From the NCBI GenBank assembly GCA_038326205.1, contig JBBQJV010000002.1, positions 54,811 to 118,810 on the forward strand: DNA of 64,000 nt, read 5' to 3'. This document shows positions 1 through 9,517 of this stretch, piece by piece (within the stretch, counting starts at the first letter, position 1; every line of letters begins with the position of its first letter). The position numbers were made by a program, and so were the translations under genes. This stretch comes from UBA7672 sp038326205. Lineage in GTDB: Bacteria; Pseudomonadota; Alphaproteobacteria; Caulobacterales; Hyphomonadaceae. The notes beneath the pieces were generated by a model. That model made no database searches. It saw nothing but the letters and a program-made list of their open reading frames with translations, and had not been told where the DNA came from.

Positions 1-1707
1 GAGATCAGCCGCCTCGGCGATCACGCACAGGCCGCCAACGCGCCGGGCAACGATGTCTTCGATACGTATGACGTTCCCGCCAAGCGCGTTCTCCGTGACC
101 TCGCGATCGATACCTTCAACAAGCACATGGCGACTGTCGAGGCCGATCTCGCCGCGCGGACGTCCGCCGACGAACAGGCCCGGATCGGAGGCGCTCTGGA
201 TGTCACCAAGGCGGCGATGGTAGACATGATCGCCGAAGCAGACCGCATCTTTCTCTACTTCGAACAGAACAACCCCGCATCGGCTGGCGAACGCATGGCC
301 TCGATGGACCGCGCTTATGCGAGGCTTACGCGCTCCATCTCCGCAACAGTCGCGCAGGTTCAGGCGATCCAATCCCAGCACCTGCAGCAACAGCTTTCGA
401 CTGCGCACGACCTGCAAGGGCTGGAGTTCCTCATCGGCGTCCTCATCATGCTGATGGTCATCGGCGTCTCCCTTTACGGCAGCAGTCTCAGCAAGGTAAT
501 GCGCCGCCAGACCAGTGCGATTGAGGACGCCCGCGCCGCCGCCGAAGCAGCCAATACCGCCAAGTCAAACTTCCTCGCTTCCATGAGCCACGAGATCCGC
601 ACGCCAATGAATGGCATTCTTGGCATGGCGCAATCGCTAAAGGCCGCCGAGCTTTCCGAGGTAGATCGTGAAAAGGTCGGCATAATCCTTGATTCCGGCC
701 GATCCTTGCTTCTCATCGTCAACGATGTGCTCGACTTCTCGAAGATCGAGGCCGGCAAGTTCGATATCTCGCCAGCCCCCAACGATATCACGCGTACCAT
801 CGACAGCGTCGTCCGCCTGTTCGAGCCGCAGGCGCTGGAGAAGAACATCGCCGTCAGCATTGCCCACGCGCCGGATCTTGCGCGCGGCCTGATTTACGAT
901 GCGCAGCGTGTGCGCCAGTGCGTCGGCAACCTGCTCTCCAACGCGATCAAGTTCACCCCCCAAGGTCGTATCGACGTCAAACTGTCGTCGTCCGCAGCCG
1001 GCGATGGCGATGTCATGGTGGCCGTCCAGATTCGTGACACCGGCATCGGAATGACGCCTGGCGTTCAGGCGAAACTCTTTGAGCCCTTCACCCAGGCCGA
1101 CAGCACTATCGCGCGCAAATACGGCGGCACCGGCCTCGGTCTCGCGATTTCCCTGCGCCTTGCCGAACTTATGGGCGGCGGCATCACCGTCGAAAGTGCG
1201 CAGGGAGCAGGATCCACTTTCACCCTGACCTTCCGCGCCAGGGTGCAGGCAGTGTTTGAAAGTGTCACGACGCCAGTAATCGAGCGCATGCGCCCCACGG
1301 CGAAGAGTCTGCAGGGGCTGCGTGTGCTCGTGGTGGACGACATCCAGGTCAATCGCGATGTGCTCAAGCATTTCCTTGCCCCTCATGGCTGCGCGATCAG
1401 CGAAGCCGTGAATGGCCAGGAGACGCTCGATCAACTCGCAGCCGGCGATTTCGACATCGTCCTGCTCGACATCCATATGCCCGTCATGGACGGCAAGGAA
1501 GCGATCCGGCATATCCGCGCCAGCAGCGCGCTGTGGCGCAACATTCCGGTTATCGCGGTCACCGCCCATGCCCTGCCCGGCGATCGCGAGAAGCTGATCG
1601 CCATCGGCATGACAGACTACCTGTCCAAGCCGATCGAGCAACAGACGCTCATTGCGCGCATTAGCGCTGCGGTCGGCCTCGCGGCGCCTGAGGATGCAGT
1701 GGCCTGA
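1..1707 (+). CDS. hybrid sensor histidine kinase/response regulator (5' truncated)
   Basis: The frame is open from the first base of the window, so the gene starts upstream. What remains is an alpha-helical sensor segment, one membrane helix (about nt 421-487), a HisKA domain with the phosphoacceptor in SMSHEIRTP (His codon 589-591), and an ATPase domain with DTGIGM and GGTGLGLAIS. A C-terminal receiver domain carries VLVVDD, the phosphoacceptor Asp in LLDIHMPVMDG (codon 1468-1470) and the conserved Lys in YLSKPI. By family knowledge it autophosphorylates on His and passes phosphate to its own receiver, then probably to a separate phosphotransfer protein. No partner regulator is next to it. 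The input signal cannot be judged because the N-terminus is missing. Confidence 0.95.
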   Translation, partial: EISRLGDHAQAANAPGNDVFDTYDVPAKRVLRDLAIDTFNKHMATVEADLAARTSADEQARIGGALDVTKAAMVDMIAEADRIFLYFEQNNPASAGERMASMDRAYARLTRSISATVAQVQAIQSQHLQQQLSTAHDLQGLEFLIGVLIMLMVIGVSLYGSSLSKVMRRQTSAIEDARAAAEAANTAKSNFLASMSHEIRTPMNGILGMAQSLKAAELSEVDREKVGIILDSGRSLLLIVNDVLDFSKIEAGKFDISPAPNDITRTIDSVVRLFEPQALEKNIAVSIAHAPDLARGLIYDAQRVRQCVGNLLSNAIKFTPQGRIDVKLSSSAAGDGDVMVAVQIRDTGIGMTPGVQAKLFEPFTQADSTIARKYGGTGLGLAISLRLAELMGGGITVESAQGAGSTFTLTFRARVQAVFESVTTPVIERMRPTAKSLQGLRVLVVDDIQVNRDVLKHFLAPHGCAISEAVNGQETLDQLAAGDFDIVLLDIHMPVMDGKEAIRHIRASSALWRNIPVIAVTAHALPGDREKLIAIGMTDYLSKPIEQQTLIARISAAVGLAAPEDAVA

Positions 1708-1748
1708 GACGGCTTGGCGCATGCGTACACCATGACAGGATGCGCAGC

Positions 1749-2612
<864 letters not shown>

Positions 2613-2641
2613 TTGTTCGGCTTGATCGAGGGGAGAGGCGC

Positions 2642-3103
2642 ATGAAGGGCGGCTGCACATGCGGCGAAATCCGCTGCGAATTGAAAGCTGCGCCTCTGAT
2701 CACGCACGCATGCCATTGCACGTGGTGTCAGCGTGAGACCGGCGGCGCCTTCGCGATCAACGCCGTGGTCGAGAGCCGCAATGTCGCGCTGCTGGCAGGC
2801 TCGCCAGTCGAGGTGTTGACGCCCTCGCTGTCGGGCAAGGGCCAGATCATCGCGCGCTGCCCGAACTGCCATGTCGCAGTTTGGAGCCACTATCCGACCG
2901 CCGGCAAGCGCGCCGCCTTCATCCGCGTTGGCACACTCGACCAGACGCAAGGCATCACGCCGGACGTGCACATCTTCACGTCCAGCAAACAGCCCTGGGT
3001 CGACCTGCCGTCCGACGCCTTCGCCGTGCCGGAGTTCTACAATCCCGCCGAAGTCTGGTCGCAAGCGGCCCTCGCGCGCTGGGCTGCGATCATGGCTGGT
3101 TGA
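2642..3103 (+). CDS. GFA/CENP-V family zinc protein
   Basis: This is a 153-residue protein of the glutathione-dependent formaldehyde-activating (GFA) fold. The family's zinc ligands are visible: the N-terminal GGCTCGEIRC, the CHCTWCQ segment and a later CPNCH. Many members are annotated as GFA enzymes, but the activity is disputed and most are uncharacterised, so only the fold should be trusted. A strong ribosome-binding site (GGGGAGAGG) precedes the ATG. It lies 29 bp after the SGNH gene in the same direction, so cotranscription is likely. Confidence 0.88.
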   Translation: MKGGCTCGEIRCELKAAPLITHACHCTWCQRETGGAFAINAVVESRNVALLAGSPVEVLTPSLSGKGQIIARCPNCHVAVWSHYPTAGKRAAFIRVGTLDQTQGITPDVHIFTSSKQPWVDLPSDAFAVPEFYNPAEVWSQAALARWAAIMAG

Positions 3104-3165
3104 GCAATTTCGCGTCCGTGCTCCGCGTTTCTTGCAGCCTCAGTCCAATTTCGCTAAGAGCCCGC

Positions 3166-3861
3166 ATGCCTCTTTCAATTATCGGCGTCGATGCGGACGA
3201 CACGCTCTGGCACACCGAGACAGTGTTTCGGCTAACTCACAAACGATTCAACGAGTTACTTGGCGGATTTGGCGATGAGGAGATGCTTGAATCGCGTCTC
3301 GCCGCGATCGAGCGCGAGAACATGAAAGCCTATGGTTACGGCGCGAAAGGCTTCACGCTGTCCATGCTCCAGACTGCGCTCGAAGTCAGCGACGGCAAGG
3401 TGTCCACGCAAGTCATTCGCGAGTTGCTCGATGCCGGCCGCGAGATGATGACCCACCCGATCGAGCCCCTGCCCGGCGTCGAAGACGCGCTCAAGGCGCT
3501 GAAGGAACGCGGGTCCCTGATTCTCATTACCAAGGGCGATCTCTTCCATCAGGAAAGCAAGCTCGCAGCCTCCGGCCTCGGCTCGCACTTCTCCGGCGTC
3601 GAGATCGTCTCCGAGAAGACCCCTGAGATCTACACCAAGGCCTTCGCTCGTCATGGCAGTCGCGCCGAGACATCCCTGATGACGGGCAACTCAGTGAAGT
3701 CAGACATTCTCCCGATGCTCGCGGCAGGCGGCTATGCAGCCTTGGTCCCCTATCCGCTCGTGTGGGAGCACGAGCGGGCCGAGAAGCCCGTCGGCAACCC
3801 GCGTTATCGCGAAGTGGAAACACTGGGCGCGCTGCCCGCGTGGCTGGACGAGATCATCTAG
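3166..3861 (+). CDS. HAD-superfamily hydrolase
   Basis: The 231-residue product begins MPLSIIGVDADDTLWHT, where DADDT is HAD motif I (nucleophile Asp and the acid/base Asp two residues later). Motif II is the Thr in LITKGD; the motif III Lys and motif IV acidic residue lie in the GNSVKSD region. The helical cap between about residues 20 and 90 suggests a subclass I phosphatase for a small molecule, as in YjjG-like nucleotidases; the substrate is not predictable. The start was chosen because motif I must lie close to the N-terminus; the frame is open far upstream but without family sequence. Confidence 0.87.
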   Translation: MPLSIIGVDADDTLWHTETVFRLTHKRFNELLGGFGDEEMLESRLAAIERENMKAYGYGAKGFTLSMLQTALEVSDGKVSTQVIRELLDAGREMMTHPIEPLPGVEDALKALKERGSLILITKGDLFHQESKLAASGLGSHFSGVEIVSEKTPEIYTKAFARHGSRAETSLMTGNSVKSDILPMLAAGGYAALVPYPLVWEHERAEKPVGNPRYREVETLGALPAWLDEII

Positions 3862-3915
3862 ACTTGCATTCATCCTCCGCGACGATGCCGCGAAGGATGA
3901 ATGCGAAGCGTCAAC

Positions 3916-4647
3916 CTACTTCTTCTCCTGCCCCAGACCCACCACATCGCCAACGCCGACCACATGGCCCTTCAGCGGCTCGATCAGTTCAGCGTAGTTC
4001 TTCGGGGCGAAGTCGGCCGGCAGCATCATGTCAACCGCCAGAACCTGAATGTGATAGCGATGCTTCGGCCCCGGCGGCGTGCGCGGCCCCAGATAGGGCT
4101 GGTTCGCGCCCTTGTAGTTTGGCCCGTAGATAGAGCCGGCTGGAATCTGTTCCGGAGAAATGCCCGCCGCAAGCTTCCTCACGCTTGCTGGAATATTCAC
4201 CACCGACCAGTGCAGGATCGGCGACCCACGCATCACAAGATCCGTGTCCTGCATGATGATGGCATAGGATTTCGTGCTCGCCGGACCGGCCGTCCACTCA
4301 AGGCCCGGGAAGGTATTCGTCTCGTACTGCGTGTATGTGAAATTGATATCGCCGCCATCGGGCCAGCCCGGTGTCGACACCGTCATCTTCTGCACGTTGG
4401 ACGCGGGCAGCGTGATGCTGGCCAGCATGTCCTTGCCTGCTTCAACCGCAGACGGCGGAGGCGATTCAGCAACCACAATGGCAGGAGGGACAACTGGCAC
4501 TGGCGTCACAACGGCGGCGGTGGGTCCTGCCACGGTCGGTTGCGCGTCCAACTCCATGTCCAGCTCCTTGTCCGGCGCCGACGTGCAGGCCGCCATGGCG
4601 CCCGTCATTGCGATTGCGAGAACTATTGCCGAAAGATACGTCTTCAT
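3916..4647 (-). CDS. YbhB/YbcL-type PEBP (Raf kinase inhibitor-like) lipoprotein
   Basis: The 243-residue product has a signal peptide ending at the Cys of GAMAAC, then a Pro/Val-rich linker to about residue 75. The rest is a phosphatidylethanolamine-binding-protein fold with DTDLVMRG followed by ILHWSVVNIP and a GPRTPPGPKHRYHIQV segment. Those segments form the anion-binding pocket in YbhB/YbcL. Bacterial members are secreted or periplasmic and of unclear ligand. It converges on the HAD gene (stop codons about 55 bp apart) and diverges from the sorbosone dehydrogenase gene. Confidence 0.88.
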   Translation of the reverse strand: MKTYLSAIVLAIAMTGAMAACTSAPDKELDMELDAQPTVAGPTAAVVTPVPVVPPAIVVAESPPPSAVEAGKDMLASITLPASNVQKMTVSTPGWPDGGDINFTYTQYETNTFPGLEWTAGPASTKSYAIIMQDTDLVMRGSPILHWSVVNIPASVRKLAAGISPEQIPAGSIYGPNYKGANQPYLGPRTPPGPKHRYHIQVLAVDMMLPADFAPKNYAELIEPLKGHVVGVGDVVGLGQEKK

Positions 4648-4802
4648 GGCGCTTCCTTTTTGCAGTCCGCGCGCCGCATCACCGGCATCCGGTCACCACT
4701 GGTTTCGTTATGTATACAAGACTATAACGAGATAGACGAGAGATGGAACTCCTCCACGGCGTATCCATTTCCTTGATTCATCACATAGGGCGGACAGACG
4801 AT

Positions 4803-6548
4803 ATGGGTACTCGCGCACGGCACATCATCCTGTCAGCCGCGTCGACCGCGGCAGTTGCCGCCGCGTTGTTCCTAGCGTCCTGCACAACGCCAATGGAATC
4901 CGCGTCAACGATGCCGCCCACTGCTGCAACATGCGATCCGGGAAATCGCGGCATCATCCTCTCGCCCGGTTTCTGCGCGACAGTCTTTGCCGACAATCTC
5001 GGGCACGTTCGTCATGCCATCGTCAGCGATGACGGTACGCTCTACGTCAACATCTGGAGCGGCCGCTACTACGCCGGTTCGCCCGTGCCGCAGGATGGCT
5101 TCCTCGTCGCGCTGAAGGATGGCGACAAGGACGGCAGGGCCGAGACCATCATCAAGTTCGGCGTCACGGGCGCGCAAGGTTCTGTCGGCGGCTCGGGCAT
5201 CGCGCGCTACAAGAATTACGTTTACGCTGAAGCCAACGACCAGATCGTCCGCTACACGATCCCCGCCGGACAACTAGCGCCCGCAGCTGGCGCTGTCCCC
5301 GAAGTGATTGTCTCCGGCCTGCCCACGACGGGCGATCACAACATGCATCCCTTCGTCATCGACAAGGCGGGCAACCTCTTCATGGATTCAGGCTCGGCCT
5401 CCAACTCGTGCCAACCGCAGAACCGCAAGGCGGACATCATGGGGGCTAGGCCCTGCGTCGAACTCGAAACCCGCGGCGGCATCTGGAAGTACGACGCCAA
5501 CAAGCTGAACCAGGTCTTCTCGTCGAAAGAGCGCTATGTCTCGGGCCTGCGCAATGCCGAAGGTCTCGCCTTCGATGCATCAGGCCGCTTCTTCGCGACC
5601 ATGCACGGCCGCGACCAGCTGATCCAGAACTGGGGCAAGCTCTATCCGGACGTGAACCACACCGTTGAACTCCCGTCGGAAGAGCTGATGGAGATCAGCG
5701 CCGGCGCGAAATACGGCTGGCCTGAATGCTACTATGACGGCTTCCAGAAAAAGCTGGTCCTCGCGCCGGAATACGGTGGCGATGGCGGCAAGGCAGTCGG
5801 CATCTGCGCCAGCATGACCGCGCCTGTTGGCGCCTATCCTGCGCACTGGGCGCCCAACGATCTCGAATTCTCCACGTCGAAAGCCTTCCCTGCCGCCTAT
5901 CAGGGCGGCGCCTTCATCACCTTCCATGGTTCGTGGAATCGCTCGCCCGGTCCGCAGGACGGCTTCAACGTCGTGTATCAACCGATGAAGGACGGCAAGG
6001 CATCCGGCGACTACATCGTGTTCGCTGACGGCTTCAACGGCGGCAACAATTCCAAGCCGGCCTATCGTCCAATGGCCGTCGCCGCATCGCCCGACGGTTC
6101 GCTCTACATCACCGACGACACCAAGGGTCGCATCTGGCGCGTCACCTATGCCGGCCCGATGAACGCTTCGCTCGCTGCCGCGCCGAAAGCGATGTCCGCC
6201 GCAGCACCTCCTCCGGCGACACCCGCTGCCCCCGCACCGACCGCCGCCGCCCTGCCCGCCGGCATCACCGCCGCGCTGATCGCCGCTGGCGACAAGGTCT
6301 ATCACGCGAACAGCTGCATCGCCTGCCACGGTCCCGACGCCAATGGCACTGCGGTCGGCCCCAACCTCGCAGACGCCACATGGCTCACTGGCGATGGCAG
6401 CATCGGCGCAATCACGAAGATCATCAGCGAAGGGGTCGATGAACCCAAACAGTTCCGCAGTCCGATGCCCGCGATGGGCGGCGGCGATCTCTCGGATGAC
6501 GAACTGAACGCGGTCTCGGCCTACGTCTGGTCGCTCGCTCACAAATAG
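4803..6548 (+). CDS. sorbosone dehydrogenase-like (PQQ-type) beta-propeller fused to cytochrome c
   Basis: The 581-residue product has a lipoprotein signal (ALFLASC). A six-bladed propeller of the soluble glucose/sorbosone dehydrogenase type covers about residues 40-455, followed by an Ala/Pro-rich linker. The C-terminal class I cytochrome c domain has haem motif CIACH at residues 505-509 and MPAM (Met555/558) as the likely sixth ligand. Propeller dehydrogenases of this family oxidise sugars with PQQ; the fused haem would take the electrons directly, so this is probably a periplasmic sugar or aldose oxidation unit feeding the respiratory chain. The start at 4803 is chosen for the signal peptide; an in-frame ATG at 4743 would add 20 residues. 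Confidence 0.88.
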   Translation: MGTRARHIILSAASTAAVAAALFLASCTTPMESASTMPPTAATCDPGNRGIILSPGFCATVFADNLGHVRHAIVSDDGTLYVNIWSGRYYAGSPVPQDGFLVALKDGDKDGRAETIIKFGVTGAQGSVGGSGIARYKNYVYAEANDQIVRYTIPAGQLAPAAGAVPEVIVSGLPTTGDHNMHPFVIDKAGNLFMDSGSASNSCQPQNRKADIMGARPCVELETRGGIWKYDANKLNQVFSSKERYVSGLRNAEGLAFDASGRFFATMHGRDQLIQNWGKLYPDVNHTVELPSEELMEISAGAKYGWPECYYDGFQKKLVLAPEYGGDGGKAVGICASMTAPVGAYPAHWAPNDLEFSTSKAFPAAYQGGAFITFHGSWNRSPGPQDGFNVVYQPMKDGKASGDYIVFADGFNGGNNSKPAYRPMAVAASPDGSLYITDDTKGRIWRVTYAGPMNASLAAAPKAMSAAAPPPATPAAPAPTAAALPAGITAALIAAGDKVYHANSCIACHGPDANGTAVGPNLADATWLTGDGSIGAITKIISEGVDEPKQFRSPMPAMGGGDLSDDELNAVSAYVWSLAHK

Positions 6549-6607
6549 GATTGTTGCGATCACGTCCCGCCATGGACACGCACGCAGCGGACTGAAATAA
6601 AGGACGG

Positions 6608-7543
6608 ATGGCGCACAAGAAGGTTGCTCTGGTTCTCGGCGGCGGCGGGTCGGCCGGACATGCGTGGACCATCGGCGCCATCGCCGGTCTGGCAGAAGCT
6701 GGCATCGATCTGACAGCAGCTGCCGACCTCGTGATCGGCACCTCGTCCGGTTCCACAGCGGCGGCTTGGCTGCGCAGCGGCATACCTCCAGCCGAACTCT
6801 ATGCTTCAGTGCTTGCCGAGCCAGTTCAACCGGCAGGTCAGACCCGCGCAGCGCCCCCTTCACTGGCGCCGTCCTCGCGTCCGTCCATGGCCACGGTGTT
6901 TGAACGGATGCGCGCCATCGGCGCTGCCGCCACCTCTGCTGCCGATTTACGACGGGCTATGGGCGCGTACGGGCTGGAAAGCGACGCCGTGACCGACACT
7001 GCGGGGGTGGAACAGCGCCGCGCAATGGTCGCCGCCCGCTTGCCGCGTCATGAATGGCCGGACAGGCCGATGATCGTCGTGGCGGTCAACGCACATACCG
7101 GCGACCTCGCGGCGTTCGATCGCGAGTCCGGCGTCGACCTGATCGACGCAGTCATCGCGAGCACCTCGTTGCCCGGCGCCGGCCCCACGCACTGCATCAA
7201 CGGCGCTCGCTACATCAATGGCGGCGTACGCTCCGCCGACAATGCCGACCTTGCGGCGGGCTATGCAAACATCGTTGTGCTCACGCCATTCAGCGAACGC
7301 AGCGGACCCCTGCCGCCGGGCCAGTTCGAAGGAATCCGCAGATCGCCGGAATGGGGCAATGACCTCGCAAGCCAGGTCGAGGCTCTCCGCAGCCAGGGTA
7401 GCCGCGTCGAGGTGATCACACCCGATGACGCATCCCGCGCCGCAATGGGCGTGAACCAGATGGACCTCGCAACCCGCCTCCCGTCCGCCCGCGCCGGCTT
7501 CGCACAAGGCAAGCTCGATGCGGCCCGTCTCAGGTTTGGCTGA
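6608..7543 (+). CDS. patatin-like phospholipase family protein
   Basis: The 311-residue product begins with the oxyanion loop GGGGSAG and has the nucleophile elbow GTSSGS (Gly-x-Ser-x-Gly) at about residues 44-49. The family hydrolyses acyl esters with a Ser-Asp dyad. The usual DGG/DGA motif that holds the Asp reads INGGVRSADNADLA, so the Asp position is Asn204 (codon AAT 7217-7219). The enzyme may be weakened or inactive, or may use a nearby Asp. No signal peptide is present, so it is cytoplasmic. AAAGGACGG is the ribosome-binding site. The gene converges on the sugar dehydrogenase gene. Confidence 0.88.
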   Translation: MAHKKVALVLGGGGSAGHAWTIGAIAGLAEAGIDLTAAADLVIGTSSGSTAAAWLRSGIPPAELYASVLAEPVQPAGQTRAAPPSLAPSSRPSMATVFERMRAIGAAATSAADLRRAMGAYGLESDAVTDTAGVEQRRAMVAARLPRHEWPDRPMIVVAVNAHTGDLAAFDRESGVDLIDAVIASTSLPGAGPTHCINGARYINGGVRSADNADLAAGYANIVVLTPFSERSGPLPPGQFEGIRRSPEWGNDLASQVEALRSQGSRVEVITPDDASRAAMGVNQMDLATRLPSARAGFAQGKLDAARLRFG

Positions 7544-7559
7544 CGCTTGCGCGCCAGGC

Positions 7560-8801
7560 CTATGACTTCGGCACAACCTTCAACAGCCGCGCCTGCGGAC
7601 CATCCGTCAGCAAGTAGAGCGCGCCGTCCGGCCCGACGCCGATGTCGCGATAGCGCTCTCTCTGGTCGGAGAATGTAAAGCGCTCCTCGCCGGTCACCTT
7701 GTCGCCGTCCATTGTGAGACGCGCAACAAAGCTCGGGTTGAGCCCCGCTGCGAAGACGCTGCCTTTCCATTGCGGGAACAGGTCAGCATTGTAGAAGGTG
7801 AGCCCACCCGGCGCGATCACCGGGTCCCAGTAATAGACCGGCTGTTCCATGCCAGCCTTCACCGCGCCGTCGCCGATCTTCGTATGCGCGCCGCCATACT
7901 CGACGCCATAGGTGATCGTCGGCCAGCCATAGTCCTTGCCCTTGCGGGCGATGTTGATCTCGTCGCCACCCTGCGGGCCATGCTCCAGCTCCCACAGCTC
8001 ACCCGTCACCGGATGCAGGAAGGCGCCCTGTGCGTTGCGGTGGCCGTAAGACCAGATCTCCGGCAGCGCGCCGTTCTTGTCGCCGACGAACGGATTGTCC
8101 TTCGGGATCGTGCCGTCCGTGTTGATGCGCACGATCTTGCCGAGGCCGCTCCTGAGGTCCTGCGCCTGCATGCGACCGGCCATGATCGAGCGCTCGCCCT
8201 GGGTCACGAACAACGTGCCGTCCTTGGCAAACACAAGCCGCGATCCGAAGTGCAGGTTCGACTGCAGACGCGGCCTCTGATGATAGATCACCTGCACATT
8301 GTCGATCCGCGGTGTCGCGCCATCGATCAGCTTGCCCTTCGCCACCGCCGTATTGTTTGGTCCATCCGCATGCGGTTCAGCATAGCTCCAGTAGATCATC
8401 TGGTTCGCGGCAAAGTCCGGATCGAGCGCCACATCCAGCAGACCGCCCTGCCCGAGCGTCATCACCTGCGGCACGCCGCTCTTGATCGGCGCCGATACTT
8501 TGCCGTCCTTCTCCACGATGCGGAACTGGCCCTTGGTGCGCTCCGTGATCAGGAACTTGCCGCCCGGCAGGAACTCAACCGCCCACGGGCTCTCGATGCT
8601 GCCCGCCTTCACCACTTCCTTCACCTCAAATTTGGTGTCGGTTGTCAGCATCGGCGCCCGCGTCTGGTTCGGGAAGGCCGGCTTGTAGCCAGAGCGGCTT
8701 GGATCGCGCGTTTCGGAGGGCGGCTGGGCGATGGCGACCAGTCCGGCGATGGCCGCGACAGCGGCGACGCACGTGGCGGCGAGACGAAGTTTCATCGGCA
8801 T
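7560..8801 (-). CDS. PQQ-dependent sugar dehydrogenase (soluble GDH/YliI-like)
   Basis: The 413-residue product starts MPMKLRLAATCVAA with a cleavable signal peptide (cleavage after AIA before Gln). The mature part is a single beta-propeller with blocks such as GGLLDVALDPDF, ELEHGPQGGDEIN, GKDYGWP and the C-terminal GPDGALYLLTD, typical of aldose sugar dehydrogenases such as E. coli YliI. It oxidises aldoses in the periplasm using PQQ; no pqq synthesis genes are in the window. AAAGGGG lies just before the ATG at 8801; a second in-frame ATG (8795) is two codons inside. Confidence 0.9.
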   Translation of the reverse strand: MPMKLRLAATCVAAVAAIAGLVAIAQPPSETRDPSRSGYKPAFPNQTRAPMLTTDTKFEVKEVVKAGSIESPWAVEFLPGGKFLITERTKGQFRIVEKDGKVSAPIKSGVPQVMTLGQGGLLDVALDPDFAANQMIYWSYAEPHADGPNNTAVAKGKLIDGATPRIDNVQVIYHQRPRLQSNLHFGSRLVFAKDGTLFVTQGERSIMAGRMQAQDLRSGLGKIVRINTDGTIPKDNPFVGDKNGALPEIWSYGHRNAQGAFLHPVTGELWELEHGPQGGDEINIARKGKDYGWPTITYGVEYGGAHTKIGDGAVKAGMEQPVYYWDPVIAPGGLTFYNADLFPQWKGSVFAAGLNPSFVARLTMDGDKVTGEERFTFSDQRERYRDIGVGPDGALYLLTDGPQARLLKVVPKS

Positions 8802-8896
8802 AGACCCCTTTAGTTCCGTGGTTCTGCAACTCTCATTAAGTCGCATTTCGCCCCGCGCACAGCCAAAAGCTGCAACCAACCTGTTCTCACCGCAGA

Positions 8897-9298
8897 TCAC
8901 CGGGCCACTTTTGGCCCTTCCGGCCGCGTCGCCACAAACAGCGAGCTTGCAAGCATCACCACGCCAATGATCGCTGTCCAGATCGTGGCCAGGTGGATCA
9001 CAAGCACGATCACGAACGACACCGTCATCGATCCGATAGCGACGTATTTGATCTTGCGCGGAATTGCACCGTGGTCCCGCCACGCCACAACGCTAGGCCC
9101 CAGCTGCGGATGCGTGATCAGCCAGCGTTCCAGCCGGGGCGACGATCGCGCGAAGCATCCCGCCGCCAGAATGAGGAAGATCGTGCCGGGCAGACCCGGC
9201 GTGAGATAGCCAACGACGCCCAGCCCCATCAGCAATATCCCGCCCACGAAGAACAGTGGGCGTAGCAACCGGCTCCCCTTGCGTGATGTTTCGGTCAT
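8897..9298 (-). CDS. DUF454/YbaN family inner-membrane protein
   Basis: The 133-residue product has three hydrophobic stretches: about residues 13-45, with the family signature GVVGYLTPGLPGTIFLILAA followed by CFARSSPRLERW, and two near the C-terminus. The pattern G-x-LPGTxF then FARSSPR is the DUF454 hallmark. Function is not known for the family; it is an integral membrane protein. I prefer the ATG at 9298, three codons inside a possible ATG at 9307; neither has a strong ribosome-binding site. Confidence 0.85.
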   Translation of the reverse strand: MTETSRKGSRLLRPLFFVGGILLMGLGVVGYLTPGLPGTIFLILAAGCFARSSPRLERWLITHPQLGPSVVAWRDHGAIPRKIKYVAIGSMTVSFVIVLVIHLATIWTAIIGVVMLASSLFVATRPEGPKVAR

Positions 9299-9517
9299 GA
9301 AAAGCACTGCGAACTGGCTGGCGCGACCCTATCCGCCCCTCCCTCCACATTGCAATTCGTTCGCAAAAAGCAAGGCAACATAGTGTCCTTTATTCCTGAT
9401 CCAGGCCTTCACGCTTTCGGGAAGCCCCCCTCGCGTCCTTGGCGATAACGCCGCTTCCGTCTTATGGTCCGGCCAACTCGACCGGCCTCCAGAGCTGGCG
9501 ACAACACAGGGGAGAAG

